64,000 nt of DNA from Neobacillus mesonae (GCA_023715865.1 JAMBOW010000002.1:434001-498000); one strand, 5' to 3'; shown: positions 21,319 through 30,874, counted from the stretch's first letter. Program-made: numbers and translations. Notes: generated by a model not told the origin, from the letters alone.

Positions 21319-23580
21319 TTACATATTACCGTGGAATGTACGATTAATAACGTCAAGCTGCTGCTCACGTGTCAGCTTAATGAAATTGACAGCATACCCG
21401 GATACACGTACTGTAAGCTGCGGATAGTTCTCCGGATGCTCCATTGCATCGATGAGCTGCTCACGGTTAAAGACGTTAACGTTCAAATGGTGTGCACCAC
21501 TGCCGAAGTAGCCGTCCATCATCGCTGTCAGATTAGATTTGCGTGCTTCCTCTTCCTTGCCGAGTGCCTTCGGAATAATCGAGAAGGTATTGGAAATACC
21601 GTCCAGGCTGTGCTCATAAGGCAATTTCGCTACTGAGCTGAGGGAAGCAAGCGCACCTTTTTTGTCGCGTCCATGCATTGGATTTGCCCCAGGAGCGAAC
21701 GGCTCTCCTGCTTTCCGTCCGTCCGGTGTCGTCCCTGTCTTCTTACCGTAGACGACATTTGAAGTAATCGTCAGCACCGATTGTGTCGGCATCGCATTCC
21801 GGTATGCTTTATGCTTACGGATCATGGTCATGAAGGATTCGACCAGTTCTACTGCAATTTGGTCTACCTGATCATCATTGTTACCGTAGCATGGGAATTC
21901 TCCCTCAATCTCAAAATCAACTGCAATCCCGTTCTCATTACGGATTGGACGAACTTTCGCATATTTGATCGCGCTCAGCGAGTCTGCTGCGACTGATAAA
22001 CCGGCAATACCGCAAGCCATGGTCCGCAGAATGTCACGATCATGGAAAGCCATTTCAATCCGTTCGTAGCTGTACTTGTCATGCATATAGTGAATAACGT
22101 TCAGTGTGTTCATATACAGCTTCGCAAGCCACTCCATCATCGGTTTAAATCTTTTCATAACCTCATCGTAGTTCAGTACTTCAGAAGTAATCGGTAGATA
22201 CTCCGGTCCTACCTGCATTCCAGATTTCTCATCTTTGCCGCCGTTAATCGCGTATAGAAGTGCTTTGGCTAGATTAGCTCGAGCTCCGAAGAACTGCATT
22301 TGCTTCCCGATCCGCATGGCGGATACACAGCAGGCAATACCATAATCATCACCATAGATTGGGCGCATTAAATCATCATTTTCATATTGAATGGAGCTGG
22401 TTTCAATGGACACATTAGAGCAATATTTCTTGAATGCATCAGGCAGCTGCTCGGACCACAATACAGTAAGGTTCGGTTCTGGTGCCGGCCCTAGATTATA
22501 GAGGGTGTGCAGAAAGCGGAAGCTGTTTTTAGTAACCCGTGTTCTTCCGTCCATGCCCATGCCGCCGATAGATTCCGTCACCCAAGTTGGATCACCGCTG
22601 AACAATTCATTGTAGTCTGGAGTACGCAGGAACTTCACAATTCTCAGCTTCATGACAAAATGGTCAACCAGCTCTTGAGCTTCCTGCTCTGTAAGTGTTC
22701 CTTCATTCAAGTCACGCTGGATGTAGATATCCAGGAAGGAAGAGACGCGTCCAAGCGACATCGCTGCTCCATTTTGCTCTTTAATTGCTGCGAGATAGGC
22801 AAAATATACCCATTGAAAAGCTTCTTTCGCATTTTTTGCAGGACCGGAAATATCGAATCCATGCATTTCACCAAGTTGCTTCAGTTCTTTAAGCGCCCTG
22901 ATTTGCTCGGACAATTCTTCACGGAGACGAATAACGTCCTCGTCGATGACATCAACCTCTAGCTCTGTCTGTTCTCTGATCTTCACTTTAATTAAAAAGT
23001 CTATGCCGTAAAGTGCTGCTCTACGATAGTCTCCAATGATCCGTCCACGGCCGTATGCATCCGGAAGACCTGTAATAATCCCTGCACGACGTGCATTTCT
23101 CATTTCGCTCGTATAAGCATCAAATACACCTTGGTTATGCGTTTTTCTGATCGTAGTAAACATTTCAACAATTTGCTCAGGAAGCTTAAAGCCATAGGCT
23201 TCGCAAGCATCAATCATCATCTTGATACCGCCGAAGGGCTGAATGGAACGTTTAAACGGCGCATCCGTTTGAACACCCACAATTTGTTCCTTCTCTTTAT
23301 CCAGGTAACCTGGATTATGGGATACAATGGTTGAAGGTGTGTTCACATCTACATCAAGGACACCGCCATTGTCTCTCTCTTTTTTGGTGAGATCCATAAT
23401 GATCTCCCACAGCGCCTTGGTATTATCGGTAGCTCCTGTCAAAAAGCTTTCATCGCCCTCATACGGAGTCAAGTTGTTTTCTAAAAAGTTATTGACATTA
23501 ACCTCTTTTGTCCATTTCCCAGACTTGAAGCTTCTCCAGCCTGATTGTACATTTTGCACTTCTTTTTCGGTTACCGCCAT
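21319..23580 (-). CDS. pflB: formate C-acetyltransferase (pyruvate formate-lyase)
   Basis: 753 residues. Converts pyruvate and CoA to acetyl-CoA and formate in anaerobic fermentation. The adjacent active-site cysteines are in [11 protein letters not shown], and the radical glycine is in RVSGYAVNF near the C-terminus. Length is typical (about 750-760). Upstream is a leader of about 200 bases with two Fnr-type sites, the distal one placed as an activator site. Followed by pflA. No formate transporter is seen. Confidence 0.97.
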   Translation of the reverse strand: MAVTEKEVQNVQSGWRSFKSGKWTKEVNVNNFLENNLTPYEGDESFLTGATDNTKALWEIIMDLTKKERDNGGVLDVDVNTPSTIVSHNPGYLDKEKEQIVGVQTDAPFKRSIQPFGGIKMMIDACEAYGFKLPEQIVEMFTTIRKTHNQGVFDAYTSEMRNARRAGIITGLPDAYGRGRIIGDYRRAALYGIDFLIKVKIREQTELEVDVIDEDVIRLREELSEQIRALKELKQLGEMHGFDISGPAKNAKEAFQWVYFAYLAAIKEQNGAAMSLGRVSSFLDIYIQRDLNEGTLTEQEAQELVDHFVMKLRIVKFLRTPDYNELFSGDPTWVTESIGGMGMDGRTRVTKNSFRFLHTLYNLGPAPEPNLTVLWSEQLPDAFKKYCSNVSIETSSIQYENDDLMRPIYGDDYGIACCVSAMRIGKQMQFFGARANLAKALLYAINGGKDEKSGMQVGPEYLPITSEVLNYDEVMKRFKPMMEWLAKLYMNTLNVIHYMHDKYSYERIEMAFHDRDILRTMACGIAGLSVAADSLSAIKYAKVRPIRNENGIAVDFEIEGEFPCYGNNDDQVDQIAVELVESFMTMIRKHKAYRNAMPTQSVLTITSNVVYGKKTGTTPDGRKAGEPFAPGANPMHGRDKKGALASLSSVAKLPYEHSLDGISNTFSIIPKALGKEEEARKSNLTAMMDGYFGSGAHHLNVNVFNREQLIDAMEHPENYPQLTVRVSGYAVNFIKLTREQQLDVINRTFHGNM

Positions 23581-23694
23581 GGTAATCCCTCCAATAAAAT
23601 AGTGGTTACACTGGACAGATCATGAAGGAAGGTTCCAAATCCATCCTTGCTGTTTCTCTTTCTCTCTCAACACTGTTATGGTGGCAAACTCGAT

Positions 23695-23710
23695 TGTGAT
23701 TATTTTCACT
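23695..23710. promoter_or_regulatory. Fnr box, pflB proximal
   Basis: TGTGATTATTTTCACT fits TGTGA-N6-TCAC(A/T). No good -10 box lies at the activator distance from it, so it may modulate rather than recruit polymerase. Confidence 0.7.
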
Positions 23711-23787
23711 AATCTGCCCGTTCACTTCCCTTCTCTCCACTCTATATGGGGAAGTGAGTTTGTCTTTGGATCTCTCTTACATTTCAA

Positions 23788-23830
23788 ATTATATTATACG
23801 GATCACAATTATTATGTGATTTTTATCACA
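23788..23830 (-). promoter_or_regulatory. Fnr-dependent promoter of pflBA
   Basis: Palindrome TGTGATTTTTATCACA (23815-23830) lies upstream of minus-strand TATAAT (23788-23793). The box centre is 32 bases from the -10 centre, which places the site near -41.5, the class II activator position. No -35 box is needed in such promoters. Confidence 0.8.
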
Positions 23831-23905
23831 AACTTAAACCTGTTATTCTATTTTTATTCATCTGTTATAGTCCGTCCCCTGTCATCATCTCATATCTATT
23901 GCCAA

Positions 23906-23952
23906 TAAAAAACCGTGCTTCCAAGGGATTATCCTTGTACGCACGGTTTCTC
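23906..23952 (-). terminator. terminator of adhE
   Basis: On the minus strand AACCGTGC pairs with GCACGGTT, followed by six T. The loop itself contains a smaller AAGGAT/ATCCCTT stem. Confidence 0.8.
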
Positions 23953-23969
23953 ATCCATCTCATACATTA

Positions 23970-26582
23970 TTATTTATCGAATCTGCCATAGAATGCATCG
24001 CGGTAAACTTCAGCAAGCTCAGTAACAAGCGGAAGCTTCGGATTGGCAGTTGTACATTGATCTTCAAATGCCCGGTCTGCCAAATAATCGACCCGTGCTT
24101 CAAAATCTTTTGGATCGAATCCAAGCTCCTGGAACGAAGCTGGAATACCCAGTTTTTTATTCAAAGCACATATCGCCTGGATCAGGCTGTTAACTCCTTC
24201 TTCTGTGGTGCTTGCTGGCAAACCTAATATACGTGCAATTTCGGCATAACGAATATCCGCTGTGAAATGATCATATTTCGGGAAGGAAGCAAATTTTGTC
24301 GGCTTTTTCGCATTGTAGCGGATGACATGCGGCATAAGAATCGCATTCGTGCGCCCATGCGCGGTATGGTACTGCCCGCCCCATTTGTGCGCAAGGCTGT
24401 GATTAATGCCTAGAAAAGCATTCGCAAAGGCCATTCCGGCAAGCGTTGACGCATTATGCATCTTCTCTCTTGCGAGCTTGTCACCAGTCAGAGCAGAAGC
24501 CTCCAAATATTCAAATACGAGCTGGATCGCTTTAATTGCCAAACCATCCGTATAGTCATTGGCCATGACGGAGACATAGGCCTCAATCGCGTGGGTCAGC
24601 ACATCCATTCCTGTATCTGCGACAGCCACTTTTGGCAGACTGTATACAAAATCCGGATCTACAATCGCAACATCAGGTGTGAGTTCATAATCCGCAAGCG
24701 GATATTTTGTATTGCCCTTATTCTTATCCGTAATGACGGCGAATGAGGTTACCTCGGAGCCTGTGCCTGATGTTGTCGGTATAGCAACAAATTTTGCTTT
24801 TTGTCCGAGTTTCGGATATTTATAAATTCGTTTGCGGATATCCATAAATTTTTGCTTCATGTTATCGAATTCTGCATCTGGATGCTCGTAGAACAGCCAC
24901 ATCGCCTTGGCGGCATCCATCGGCGAACCGCCACCGAGAGCGATAATACAGTCTGGTTCAAAGCTGTTCATCAGCTTGGTTCCATTCTCTACGGTTATTG
25001 TAGATGGATCAGGCTCAACGTCAGAGAACACCTCGATAAATACTGGATTTCGGCGCTGACGCAGGTAATGCTCCACTTTATCAACGTATCCCAGCTTCAC
25101 CATCATCGGGTCTGTTACGATAAGAACACGAGAAATGTCTGGCATTTTCGCAAGATACTGGGTAGAGCCTTTTTCAAAATACACTTTGCTTGGAACTTTG
25201 AACCACTGCATATTCACGGTACGTCTCGCCACTCTCTTCACATTAATCAGATTCACTGCGGTTACGTTCGACGACGTGGAGTTACGGCCATAAGAACCAC
25301 AGCCCAAGGTTAGTGAAGGCAGATTGGTATTATAAATATCTCCAATCGCTCCATGCGTTGAAGGTGAGTTTACTAAAATCCGGCATGTTTTGAGATGATC
25401 AGCAAAGCGGGCAATCACGTCATCATTATTCGAGTGGATGACCGAAGAGTGACCCATACCGCCAAAAGCTACAATTTCTGCTGCCCGTTCTATTCCTTGA
25501 TCTACTGTCTTCACCTTATAGCAGGCGAGAATTGGGCTTAATTTTTCTGCGGATAACGGGAATTTATCTCCTACCCCATCAAGCTCAGCAACCAGTATCT
25601 TCGTGTCCTCCGGCACGTTCAGCCCGCACATTTTAGCAATATCAACAGCGGACTGACCTACAATCTTAGGATTGACCGCACATTTCTCAGCCGAAATAGC
25701 CCCTGCAGTCAACTTCGCAGCTTCTTCCTTGGTGACGAAATAGCAGCCGTTATGGATCATCATTTTCATTACTTCATCATAGACCGGCTCTTCAATGATG
25801 ACGGACTGCTCGGATGCGCAAATCATGCCGTTATCAAACGATTTGGATAAGATTAAATCTGTTACAGCTTGTTTAAGATCAGCCGACTTCTCAATAAAGC
25901 AAGGGACATTCCCCGGACCTACACCTAGTGCCGGTTTACCGCAGCTGTAAGCAGCCTTGACCATTGCACCACCTCCGGTAGCCAGAATCAGTGCAACATC
26001 CGGATGATTCATCAGCTCATTTGTTTTCTCCATGGATGGAGCCTCAATCCATTGAATACAATCCGCCGGTGCTCCCTCCTTGATCGCAGCATCCCGAAGT
26101 ATGCGGGCTGCCTCCCGGCTGCAGTTCTGTGCAGACGGATGGAAGCCGAATATAATTGGATTGCGTGTTTTTATTGCTATTAACGCCTTAAACATCGTTG
26201 TGGAGGTAGGGTTTGTTACCGGAGTAATTCCCATAATAATTCCTACTGGTTCGGCAATTTTCTGACAGTTCTCAAATTCATTGTCTTCAATGACACCAAC
26301 TGTCATATCGTATTTAATATTGTTATACACATATTCTGTAGCAAAAATATTTTTGATGATTTTGTCCTCATAAATCCCTCGGCCCGTTTCAGTCACTGCG
26401 AGTTTGGCAAGATGCATGTGTTTATCAAGACCTGCAAGTGCCATCGCCTGCACGATTCGGTCAACTGCTGCCTGATCCAATTTTATGAACGACTCAAGTG
26501 CCTTCTTCCCTCTTAGAACCAGATCATTGACATACTCAGCCGCAGTTACCTCTTTGGATACAGCTTCATTTTTAACAGCCAT
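23970..26582 (-). CDS. adhE: bifunctional acetaldehyde-CoA/alcohol dehydrogenase
   Basis: 870 residues. Reduces acetyl-CoA to ethanol in two NADH steps, restoring NAD+ in fermentation. The N-terminal aldehyde dehydrogenase half has its catalytic cysteine in NGMICASEQSV. A linker follows, then an iron-dependent alcohol dehydrogenase half with GGGSPMDAAKAMW and the metal-site histidines in GINHSLAHKWGG and YHTAHGRTNA. Length is close to E. coli AdhE (891). It sits behind an Fnr-type promoter, divergent from fnr, and takes acetyl-CoA supplied by PflB. Confidence 0.97.
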   Translation of the reverse strand: MAVKNEAVSKEVTAAEYVNDLVLRGKKALESFIKLDQAAVDRIVQAMALAGLDKHMHLAKLAVTETGRGIYEDKIIKNIFATEYVYNNIKYDMTVGVIEDNEFENCQKIAEPVGIIMGITPVTNPTSTTMFKALIAIKTRNPIIFGFHPSAQNCSREAARILRDAAIKEGAPADCIQWIEAPSMEKTNELMNHPDVALILATGGGAMVKAAYSCGKPALGVGPGNVPCFIEKSADLKQAVTDLILSKSFDNGMICASEQSVIIEEPVYDEVMKMMIHNGCYFVTKEEAAKLTAGAISAEKCAVNPKIVGQSAVDIAKMCGLNVPEDTKILVAELDGVGDKFPLSAEKLSPILACYKVKTVDQGIERAAEIVAFGGMGHSSVIHSNNDDVIARFADHLKTCRILVNSPSTHGAIGDIYNTNLPSLTLGCGSYGRNSTSSNVTAVNLINVKRVARRTVNMQWFKVPSKVYFEKGSTQYLAKMPDISRVLIVTDPMMVKLGYVDKVEHYLRQRRNPVFIEVFSDVEPDPSTITVENGTKLMNSFEPDCIIALGGGSPMDAAKAMWLFYEHPDAEFDNMKQKFMDIRKRIYKYPKLGQKAKFVAIPTTSGTGSEVTSFAVITDKNKGNTKYPLADYELTPDVAIVDPDFVYSLPKVAVADTGMDVLTHAIEAYVSVMANDYTDGLAIKAIQLVFEYLEASALTGDKLAREKMHNASTLAGMAFANAFLGINHSLAHKWGGQYHTAHGRTNAILMPHVIRYNAKKPTKFASFPKYDHFTADIRYAEIARILGLPASTTEEGVNSLIQAICALNKKLGIPASFQELGFDPKDFEARVDYLADRAFEDQCTTANPKLPLVTELAEVYRDAFYGRFDK

Positions 26583-26641
26583 CTCCTATCATCCTCCTAC
26601 CCAATATATGTTGTTTTATCTCTTTATTGGATTACGGAGAC

Positions 26642-26684
26642 ATCGTATCATGTATTATCAAAATAGTTTGTGATTAGTTTCACA
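26642..26684 (-). promoter_or_regulatory. Fnr-dependent promoter of adhE
   Basis: Box TGTGATTAGTTTCACA (26669-26684) with minus-strand -10 TACGAT (26642-26647). The centre-to-centre distance is 32 bases, identical to pflB, consistent with class II activation. Confidence 0.75.
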
Positions 26685-26710
26685 TAGTATTAATTATTCC
26701 TCTTCGCAAT

Positions 26711-26726
26711 AGTGAAATGAATCACA
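26711..26726. promoter_or_regulatory. second Fnr box between adhE and fnr
   Basis: AGTGAAATGAATCACA differs by one base from TGTGA-N6-TCACA. It lies 42 bases (four helical turns) from the adhE box, on the same DNA face. It would be near -83 for adhE and could also affect fnr. A possible fnr -10, TATACT, is at 26778-26783. Confidence 0.65.
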
Positions 26727-26873
26727 ATGTTGAAATTTCGCCATACTTTGCTTCTTTCACCTTCTTTGTGAAGGTTTATACTGGACTTGTAAATCAACTG
26801 AGGATTTCGCACCACATCAGCTTCGACTATGCCAAATCCTATCTTACAACAAAGTGCAAGGGGGATACTTAAT

Positions 26874-27590
26874 ATGACTCACTTAGCATTACTTGAACAA
26901 AAAGATGGAAATATCAGCTGCTTTTCGTCAGAGAATAAAGACCACTTATTCAATCTAATGAAGTACCGAAATTTTCCGAAGGGCTCTCACCTATACTGGG
27001 AAGGAGACATAGCTGACAAGCTGTTTTATATTAAACAAGGGCGTATAAAAATCACTAAATTTACGGACGAAGGAAAAGAACTGATTATGTATATTCATCA
27101 AGACGGAGATATAATTGGTCATGCCGATCCGTTCTTTTCCACGAGACACAGTTATTCGGCTGAGGTAATTGAAGAGAGTGAAATCGGTTTTGTCGATACT
27201 GCTGAGCTTCAATTGCTTATTGAGATCAATGGCGGGTTTGCGCTTGATTTTATGAAATGGATGGGCATTTACCACCGAATTACTCAAACGAAATTTCGTG
27301 ACCTTATGATGTATGGGAAACAAGGGGCGCTCTGCTCTACCCTGATTCGTCTTGGAAATACGTATGGTGAATTAGAAGGCAGCCATATTCGGATCAATAA
27401 AAAGATGACACACACAGACCTCTCCAACATGATTGGAGCCACCAGAGAAAGCGTCAACCGAATGCTGGGTGATCTTCGTAAGCAAGGGGCGCTGGGGTAT
27501 GAGGATGGATACATCCTTATTAAGGAACTGGATACCCTTCGGAAAATTTGCCGCTGTGAGCAATGTCCCGTTGAAATTTGCCGAATTTAA
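26874..27590 (+). CDS. fnr: anaerobic regulator Fnr (Crp/Fnr family)
   Basis: About 238 residues. An N-terminal cyclic-nucleotide-fold domain (about 20-140) and a C-terminal winged helix with ATRESVNRMLGDLRKQGAL. The C-terminus carries a cysteine cluster (ICRCEQCPVEIC), matching the Bacillus-type Fnr that binds a [4Fe-4S] cluster through C-x2-C-x4-C plus an aspartate, unlike E. coli Fnr with N-terminal cysteines. The start at 26874 follows AAGGGGG; an ATG at 26829 has no SD. It likely drives pflBA, adhE and the NirD-like gene, all of which carry Fnr boxes. Confidence 0.93.
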   Translation: MTHLALLEQKDGNISCFSSENKDHLFNLMKYRNFPKGSHLYWEGDIADKLFYIKQGRIKITKFTDEGKELIMYIHQDGDIIGHADPFFSTRHSYSAEVIEESEIGFVDTAELQLLIEINGGFALDFMKWMGIYHRITQTKFRDLMMYGKQGALCSTLIRLGNTYGELEGSHIRINKKMTHTDLSNMIGATRESVNRMLGDLRKQGALGYEDGYILIKELDTLRKICRCEQCPVEICRI

Positions 27591-27603
27591 CAAGACAACA
27601 GAA

Positions 27604-27638
27604 ATAAGCCGACTTTCTAGAGAAGGTTCGGCTTTTTG
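27604..27638 (+). terminator. terminator of fnr
   Basis: AAGCCGACTTTCT pairs with AGAAGGTTCGGCTTT (small bulge), followed by a T run. Confidence 0.8.
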
Positions 27639-27663
27639 GTGTTTATTTAAATAGAGGCTGCAA

Positions 27664-28038
27664 TTAAAAAATTAAAACGTGCAGCTTTCCCTTTATTATA
27701 TGTATTCTATAGGTTGGAACTCTGGCGAAGATCTGCCCTGCCCGCTCAGCAGCTCCTGTTTCTAAATAGAGCTTCCAATCATCGGACGGATCATAAATCA
27801 TATGACCAGACATAATGCCTTCCGACAATAATATTCCCCCAGGCGTAAGTCTTTCATTATCAATTGCGAATGGCTTTCCGTCGCTTGCTTTAAATACAGC
27901 GATCTCTCGATGATGTACATACACTTTACGACCGATTAATGTGTAGAAATCCCTCTCGTCCCCTATGGGATAAGCCCTGGCTTTGATCGATTCAGATATA
28001 CTAAAACCGTCCCTCATTTTCCTCTTGACCACACCCAT
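27664..28038 (-). CDS. NirD-like Rieske-fold protein lacking cluster ligands
   Basis: 124 residues. The layout follows nitrite reductase small subunit NirD/NasE: an IGRKVYVHHREIAVFKASDG start, a GGILLSEGIMSGH turn, a DDWKLYLETG strand and a YRIHIIKGKLHVLI end. In cluster-binding Rieske proteins the turns carry CPH and CPLHDW. Here they read RLTPGG and DPSDDW, so all four Fe-S ligands are missing. E. coli NirD is also cluster-free, so the fold can function without it. No nirB or nitrate reductase is in the window. The upstream region has a good Fnr promoter. Confidence 0.7.
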   Translation of the reverse strand: MGVVKRKMRDGFSISESIKARAYPIGDERDFYTLIGRKVYVHHREIAVFKASDGKPFAIDNERLTPGGILLSEGIMSGHMIYDPSDDWKLYLETGAAERAGQIFARVPTYRIHIIKGKLHVLIF

Positions 28039-28133
28039 AGGTTACCCTTCTTTCCGGTGAGCAGTAATTACGGTACTCTATTATTTTAAATTAAAGATTC
28101 TAAATTGGAAATAAAATTTTGTGAATCCCCAGA

Positions 28134-28176
28134 AGTTTATCATCACAGATTTATCGAAAATGTGAATTAATTCACT
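28134..28176 (-). promoter_or_regulatory. Fnr-dependent promoter of the NirD-like gene
   Basis: Palindrome TGTGAATTAATTCACT (28161-28176) and minus-strand -10 TAAACT (28134-28139) are again 32 bases apart, centre to centre. The leader to the start codon is about 90 bases. Confidence 0.7.
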
Positions 28177-28222
28177 AGATAGAGCAGACTTTCTTACACT
28201 GCAAAAAGAGCTCACTGATGGA

Positions 28223-28924
28223 CTATTGTCTCTCAGCAAGCTCGATTCTCACTTCATCCCTAGGACTAAGCACCATATCCAATCCTTGTTCCATAAGCTC
28301 TTTACCATTGACTTCAATTACCCATTTTTCCGTAATTAACGGAATATAACTATCCACCGACTGAATATATTTTTTGTTTTCCGATAGCTGAACCCGATCA
28401 TTTTTCTCTAAAATATCCCGTACAGTTAAATCAGGAAAATAAAGACTCGCGATTGTACCGCGCAGATCTGGGTTTCTTTGGCCGCCATAAATCGTTAGCG
28501 TTACTGCCGAAGGCTTAACATCTTCTATTTGGGCTATGGGCTGTATATACAGAGTTAAAGAATCCTTATCCTTCATCGAATAACCCCAATCCTCAGGCCC
28601 AATCTCCTCATCATTTAATTGTAATGCCCACTGGAGAGACTCGTCCAAAACAAAAGAGCTGACGGATACAATTTCTTTTGAATCCTCGGATAAATCAGCA
28701 ACCCGATCAAGCGCATCGTACACTGTCAGCCCTTCATCGTATCTAATTTGTACAGGCTGAGTTAGTGAAGGTATAAAATCCCCTCCCTCAACTCGGAGTT
28801 CAACAGAACCTGGGGTTCCTTCTTCCGCAGTGCTTGTCTCCTGATCAATAGAACTGCAGCCGGATACGATAATCAATAAGAGTAGAATTACAGCTGAAAT
28901 TGTAGTTGGATACCGCACTTTCAT
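28223..28924 (-). CDS. lipoprotein with two tandem related domains
   Basis: 233 residues. The lipoprotein signal ends IIVSGC, so it is membrane-anchored on the outside. After a short acidic linker there are two copies of a domain of about 85 residues (about 41-128 and 140-230). Each begins with VELRV or VTLTIYGG, continues with a (G/D)LTVYDALD or DLTVRDILE segment, then W-containing strands (LQWALQLNDEE / EKWVIEVNGKE), and ends SLTLYI / EVRIEL. The pattern resembles DUF4430/transcobalamin-type ligand-binding folds, but that is a guess. Monocistronic; function unknown. Confidence 0.7.
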   Translation of the reverse strand: MKVRYPTTISAVILLLLIIVSGCSSIDQETSTAEEGTPGSVELRVEGGDFIPSLTQPVQIRYDEGLTVYDALDRVADLSEDSKEIVSVSSFVLDESLQWALQLNDEEIGPEDWGYSMKDKDSLTLYIQPIAQIEDVKPSAVTLTIYGGQRNPDLRGTIASLYFPDLTVRDILEKNDRVQLSENKKYIQSVDSYIPLITEKWVIEVNGKELMEQGLDMVLSPRDEVRIELAERQ

Positions 28925-29008
28925 GCAATCACCGCCTTACCTCTTTTTGCATCATTCTACAATCCTCTTATACTAGCATACTATTTTCTTAGGAGCGACT
29001 TCAACGTA

Positions 29009-29045
29009 AAACAGCAAAAAGCCCAAATTTAGGGCTTTTTGCTAT
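29009..29045. terminator. bidirectional terminator
   Basis: A near-perfect stem AGCAAAAAGCCC / GGGCTTTTTGCT around AAATTTA. It ends the gene at 29060-29767; the opposite T run also suits plus-strand transcripts. Confidence 0.85.
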
Positions 29046-29059
29046 TGGGTGATTGATTC

Positions 29060-29767
29060 TTACTGTATAGCTGCCTGCATGTATATGCGGCTGCCGCACA
29101 TATTTTTTAAATAAGGGCCCAGCCCTTTGAATTGAAGTCCGGTTATATATACGCCTGTCATTAGTTTTCCCTCAAAGGTCCCCCACTCGGAATCAAATGA
29201 TACAGAAGGGGTAGTAAGGTCTTCCTGATAGACGGTAATTCCGTAAGCTCTTTTGCGATAACTTTTGCCATTCTCATAAAGTGGTCTTTCTGTAAAATAG
29301 GTTGGCACAAAATAGGCAGCAATCGTATCCATCTCTTCACCGGAATAGAAGGATTCCTCGCCGAGAAACGGATGAAACAATTGGATTTCCTCGTATTGTC
29401 TCCATATTAGTGCCTGCAGCAATACACTAGCAAAAGAGCTTTCCTGATTAGAAGTCATGTCTCCAGCTTTACCGGAGCTTGTATCCGTTTTCACTTCTGA
29501 TATTGAATCTGCAAATTCTTCTTGCTTTGCACGAGGTTCACTTCCTATATACTTCCAGCCCTTATTTGTATGAATCCACTTTTGGAAATAGGAGCTGGGA
29601 GCCTGCAAAAAAGTATCGCTCTCCTTCATCCCAGCTGAAGAGAAATACTGCTTCACCATTCTGGCTGCCTTGTCATAAATGGACTGTACCCGGAGGGACG
29701 CTTGCTCAAGTTCGGCAACATCTTGTTTACCGTAATTCACTTTACGGGACACGACGATTTTGTTCAA
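29060..29767 (-). CDS. conserved-looking protein of unknown function
   Basis: About 235 residues from a TTG at 29767, chosen because GGAGG lies nine bases upstream; longer in-frame starts have no SD or overlap it. The N-terminal part is helical and charged (about 5-60), the middle is Ser/Thr-rich and low in order (about 70-115), and the C-terminal half has aromatic, beta-like segments (HPFLGEESFYSG, AAYFVPTYFTERP). No signal peptide, membrane segment or motif was recognised. Monocistronic between a terminator and the FAD protein gene. Confidence 0.6.
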   Translation of the reverse strand: MNKIVVSRKVNYGKQDVAELEQASLRVQSIYDKAARMVKQYFSSAGMKESDTFLQAPSSYFQKWIHTNKGWKYIGSEPRAKQEEFADSISEVKTDTSSGKAGDMTSNQESSFASVLLQALIWRQYEEIQLFHPFLGEESFYSGEEMDTIAAYFVPTYFTERPLYENGKSYRKRAYGITVYQEDLTTPSVSFDSEWGTFEGKLMTGVYITGLQFKGLGPYLKNMCGSRIYMQAAIQ

Positions 29768-29911
29768 GTGGTTCACCCTCCTCTTACGCCACGTTCGGCC
29801 TTTTTGCAATTATACTACGAAGAGCACCGAGTTGTGCAAGGACGATTCAACTATACTTACAATTTAAAAAAACTCCTTATCCTTCCTTAGGAAAAATAAA
29901 GAGTTCTCTTG

Positions 29912-30475
29912 CTAGCGAAGTACGTCGTGATCGACATACCTCTCTCCATTCAGCTCACTGAGCACTTCGATCGCAACTCTGGCTCCATCACCAGAGGTAA
30001 CAATCGTATGAACGCTCACTCCTGCAACGACACCTGCAGCCCATACACCTGGCATACTGGTTCTGCCGAGCCGATCGACTTCGATGATAGATTTAATTCG
30101 TGGTTCACGGCCTTCAATTATGCGGATTCCACTGTTTGCTGCGAGCTCAGGATTAGCTCCCGTCGTTAGAATGACATGGCTTGCAACATAATCCTTGCCG
30201 GATTCTGTGGATAACGTGACCTGTCCGTTCTCGGAAGATATTTGGGTTACCTTCTCATCATAAAACAAAGCCCCGTATTTCTCTGCCTGCTTTCTTCCTG
30301 TCATTAGCAGATCCGGTCCAGAAATCCCCTCAGATCCGTAGTGATTTTCCATCCAGGCACGTTTGGTCATGCTTGCACCGCTGTCAAGGACGATCGTTTC
30401 TTTGCCTGCCTTAGCAGCAAATATGGCTGCACTGCCTCCGGCAGGGCCTGCTCCCACAATGATAATATCTGCCAT
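29912..30475 (-). CDS. short FAD-dependent oxidoreductase, thioredoxin-reductase-like
   Basis: About 187 residues. An N-terminal FAD dinucleotide motif IIIVGAGPAGGSAA and a C-terminal FAD-binding MPGVWAAGVVAGVS segment match the FAD halves of thioredoxin-reductase-like proteins. The NADPH domain and the CxxC redox pair, normally between these, are absent. The protein is therefore about 130 residues shorter than TrxB, but frames and ends are intact, so it looks like a genuine short family member rather than a broken gene. It follows the YodB-like repressor by 49 bases and is probably co-regulated. Start at 30475 has GGAGAGG upstream. Confidence 0.8.
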   Translation of the reverse strand: MADIIIVGAGPAGGSAAIFAAKAGKETIVLDSGASMTKRAWMENHYGSEGISGPDLLMTGRKQAEKYGALFYDEKVTQISSENGQVTLSTESGKDYVASHVILTTGANPELAANSGIRIIEGREPRIKSIIEVDRLGRTSMPGVWAAGVVAGVSVHTIVTSGDGARVAIEVLSELNGERYVDHDVLR

Positions 30476-30524
30476 GAATTCCATCCTCTCCGTCTAAAAT
30501 CATGACTAGCATAGGTTAATAAAG

Positions 30525-30842
30525 TTACTCAACCCATTCTTCTGCCCATTGCTGAATTCCCTGCATTACCGGTTGAAGAGCTTTTCCCTTATCCGTAAGC
30601 TCATATTCAATTCTCACAGGCGTTTCCGGATATACATGGCGAATCAAAATGCCCTCGCCCTCCAGATCCTTCATCCGCTCAGAAAGCATTTTATCACTCA
30701 TTTGTGGAATGAGATTCGAAATATCTTTAAAACGTTTAGGACCGTCCATCAAAGTTTGAATAATAAGACCATTCCACCGTTTGCCCAGGAATGAAAAGGC
30801 CGACTCAAATCTTGGACACATCTTCAGATGTTGACCTTCCAT
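30525..30842 (-). CDS. YodB-like HxlR-family redox repressor
   Basis: About 105 residues. A winged-helix HxlR protein. The conserved N-terminal cysteine is in MCPRFESAFSFLGKRW, and the following NGLIIQTLMDGPKRFKDI closely tracks B. subtilis YodB, where this cysteine (Cys6) senses quinones and diamide. YodB represses azoreductase and nitroreductase genes. Only one cysteine is present here. The ATG at 30842 has an AGAGGTG SD; an ATG at 30875 would start inside the operator-like palindrome. Confidence 0.85.
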   Translation of the reverse strand: MEGQHLKMCPRFESAFSFLGKRWNGLIIQTLMDGPKRFKDISNLIPQMSDKMLSERMKDLEGEGILIRHVYPETPVRIEYELTDKGKALQPVMQGIQQWAEEWVE

Positions 30843-30874
30843 TGTATTCACCTCTTTAAGTATTTCCCTTAACA

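Larger units (their letters stand above)
23581..23905. promoter_or_regulatory. pflB upstream regulatory region
   Basis: The gap between pflB and the adhE terminator holds no credible gene. It contains two Fnr-type palindromes (23695-23710 and 23815-23830) and a consensus minus-strand -10 TATAAT at 23788-23793. The implied transcript start is near 23780, leaving a leader of about 200 bases that passes through the proximal Fnr site. Confidence 0.7.

Noticed and set aside
29912..30475. Truncated pseudogene of thioredoxin reductase
   Set aside because: Both FAD motifs, start, SD and stop are intact and no remnant of the NADPH domain is found nearby.
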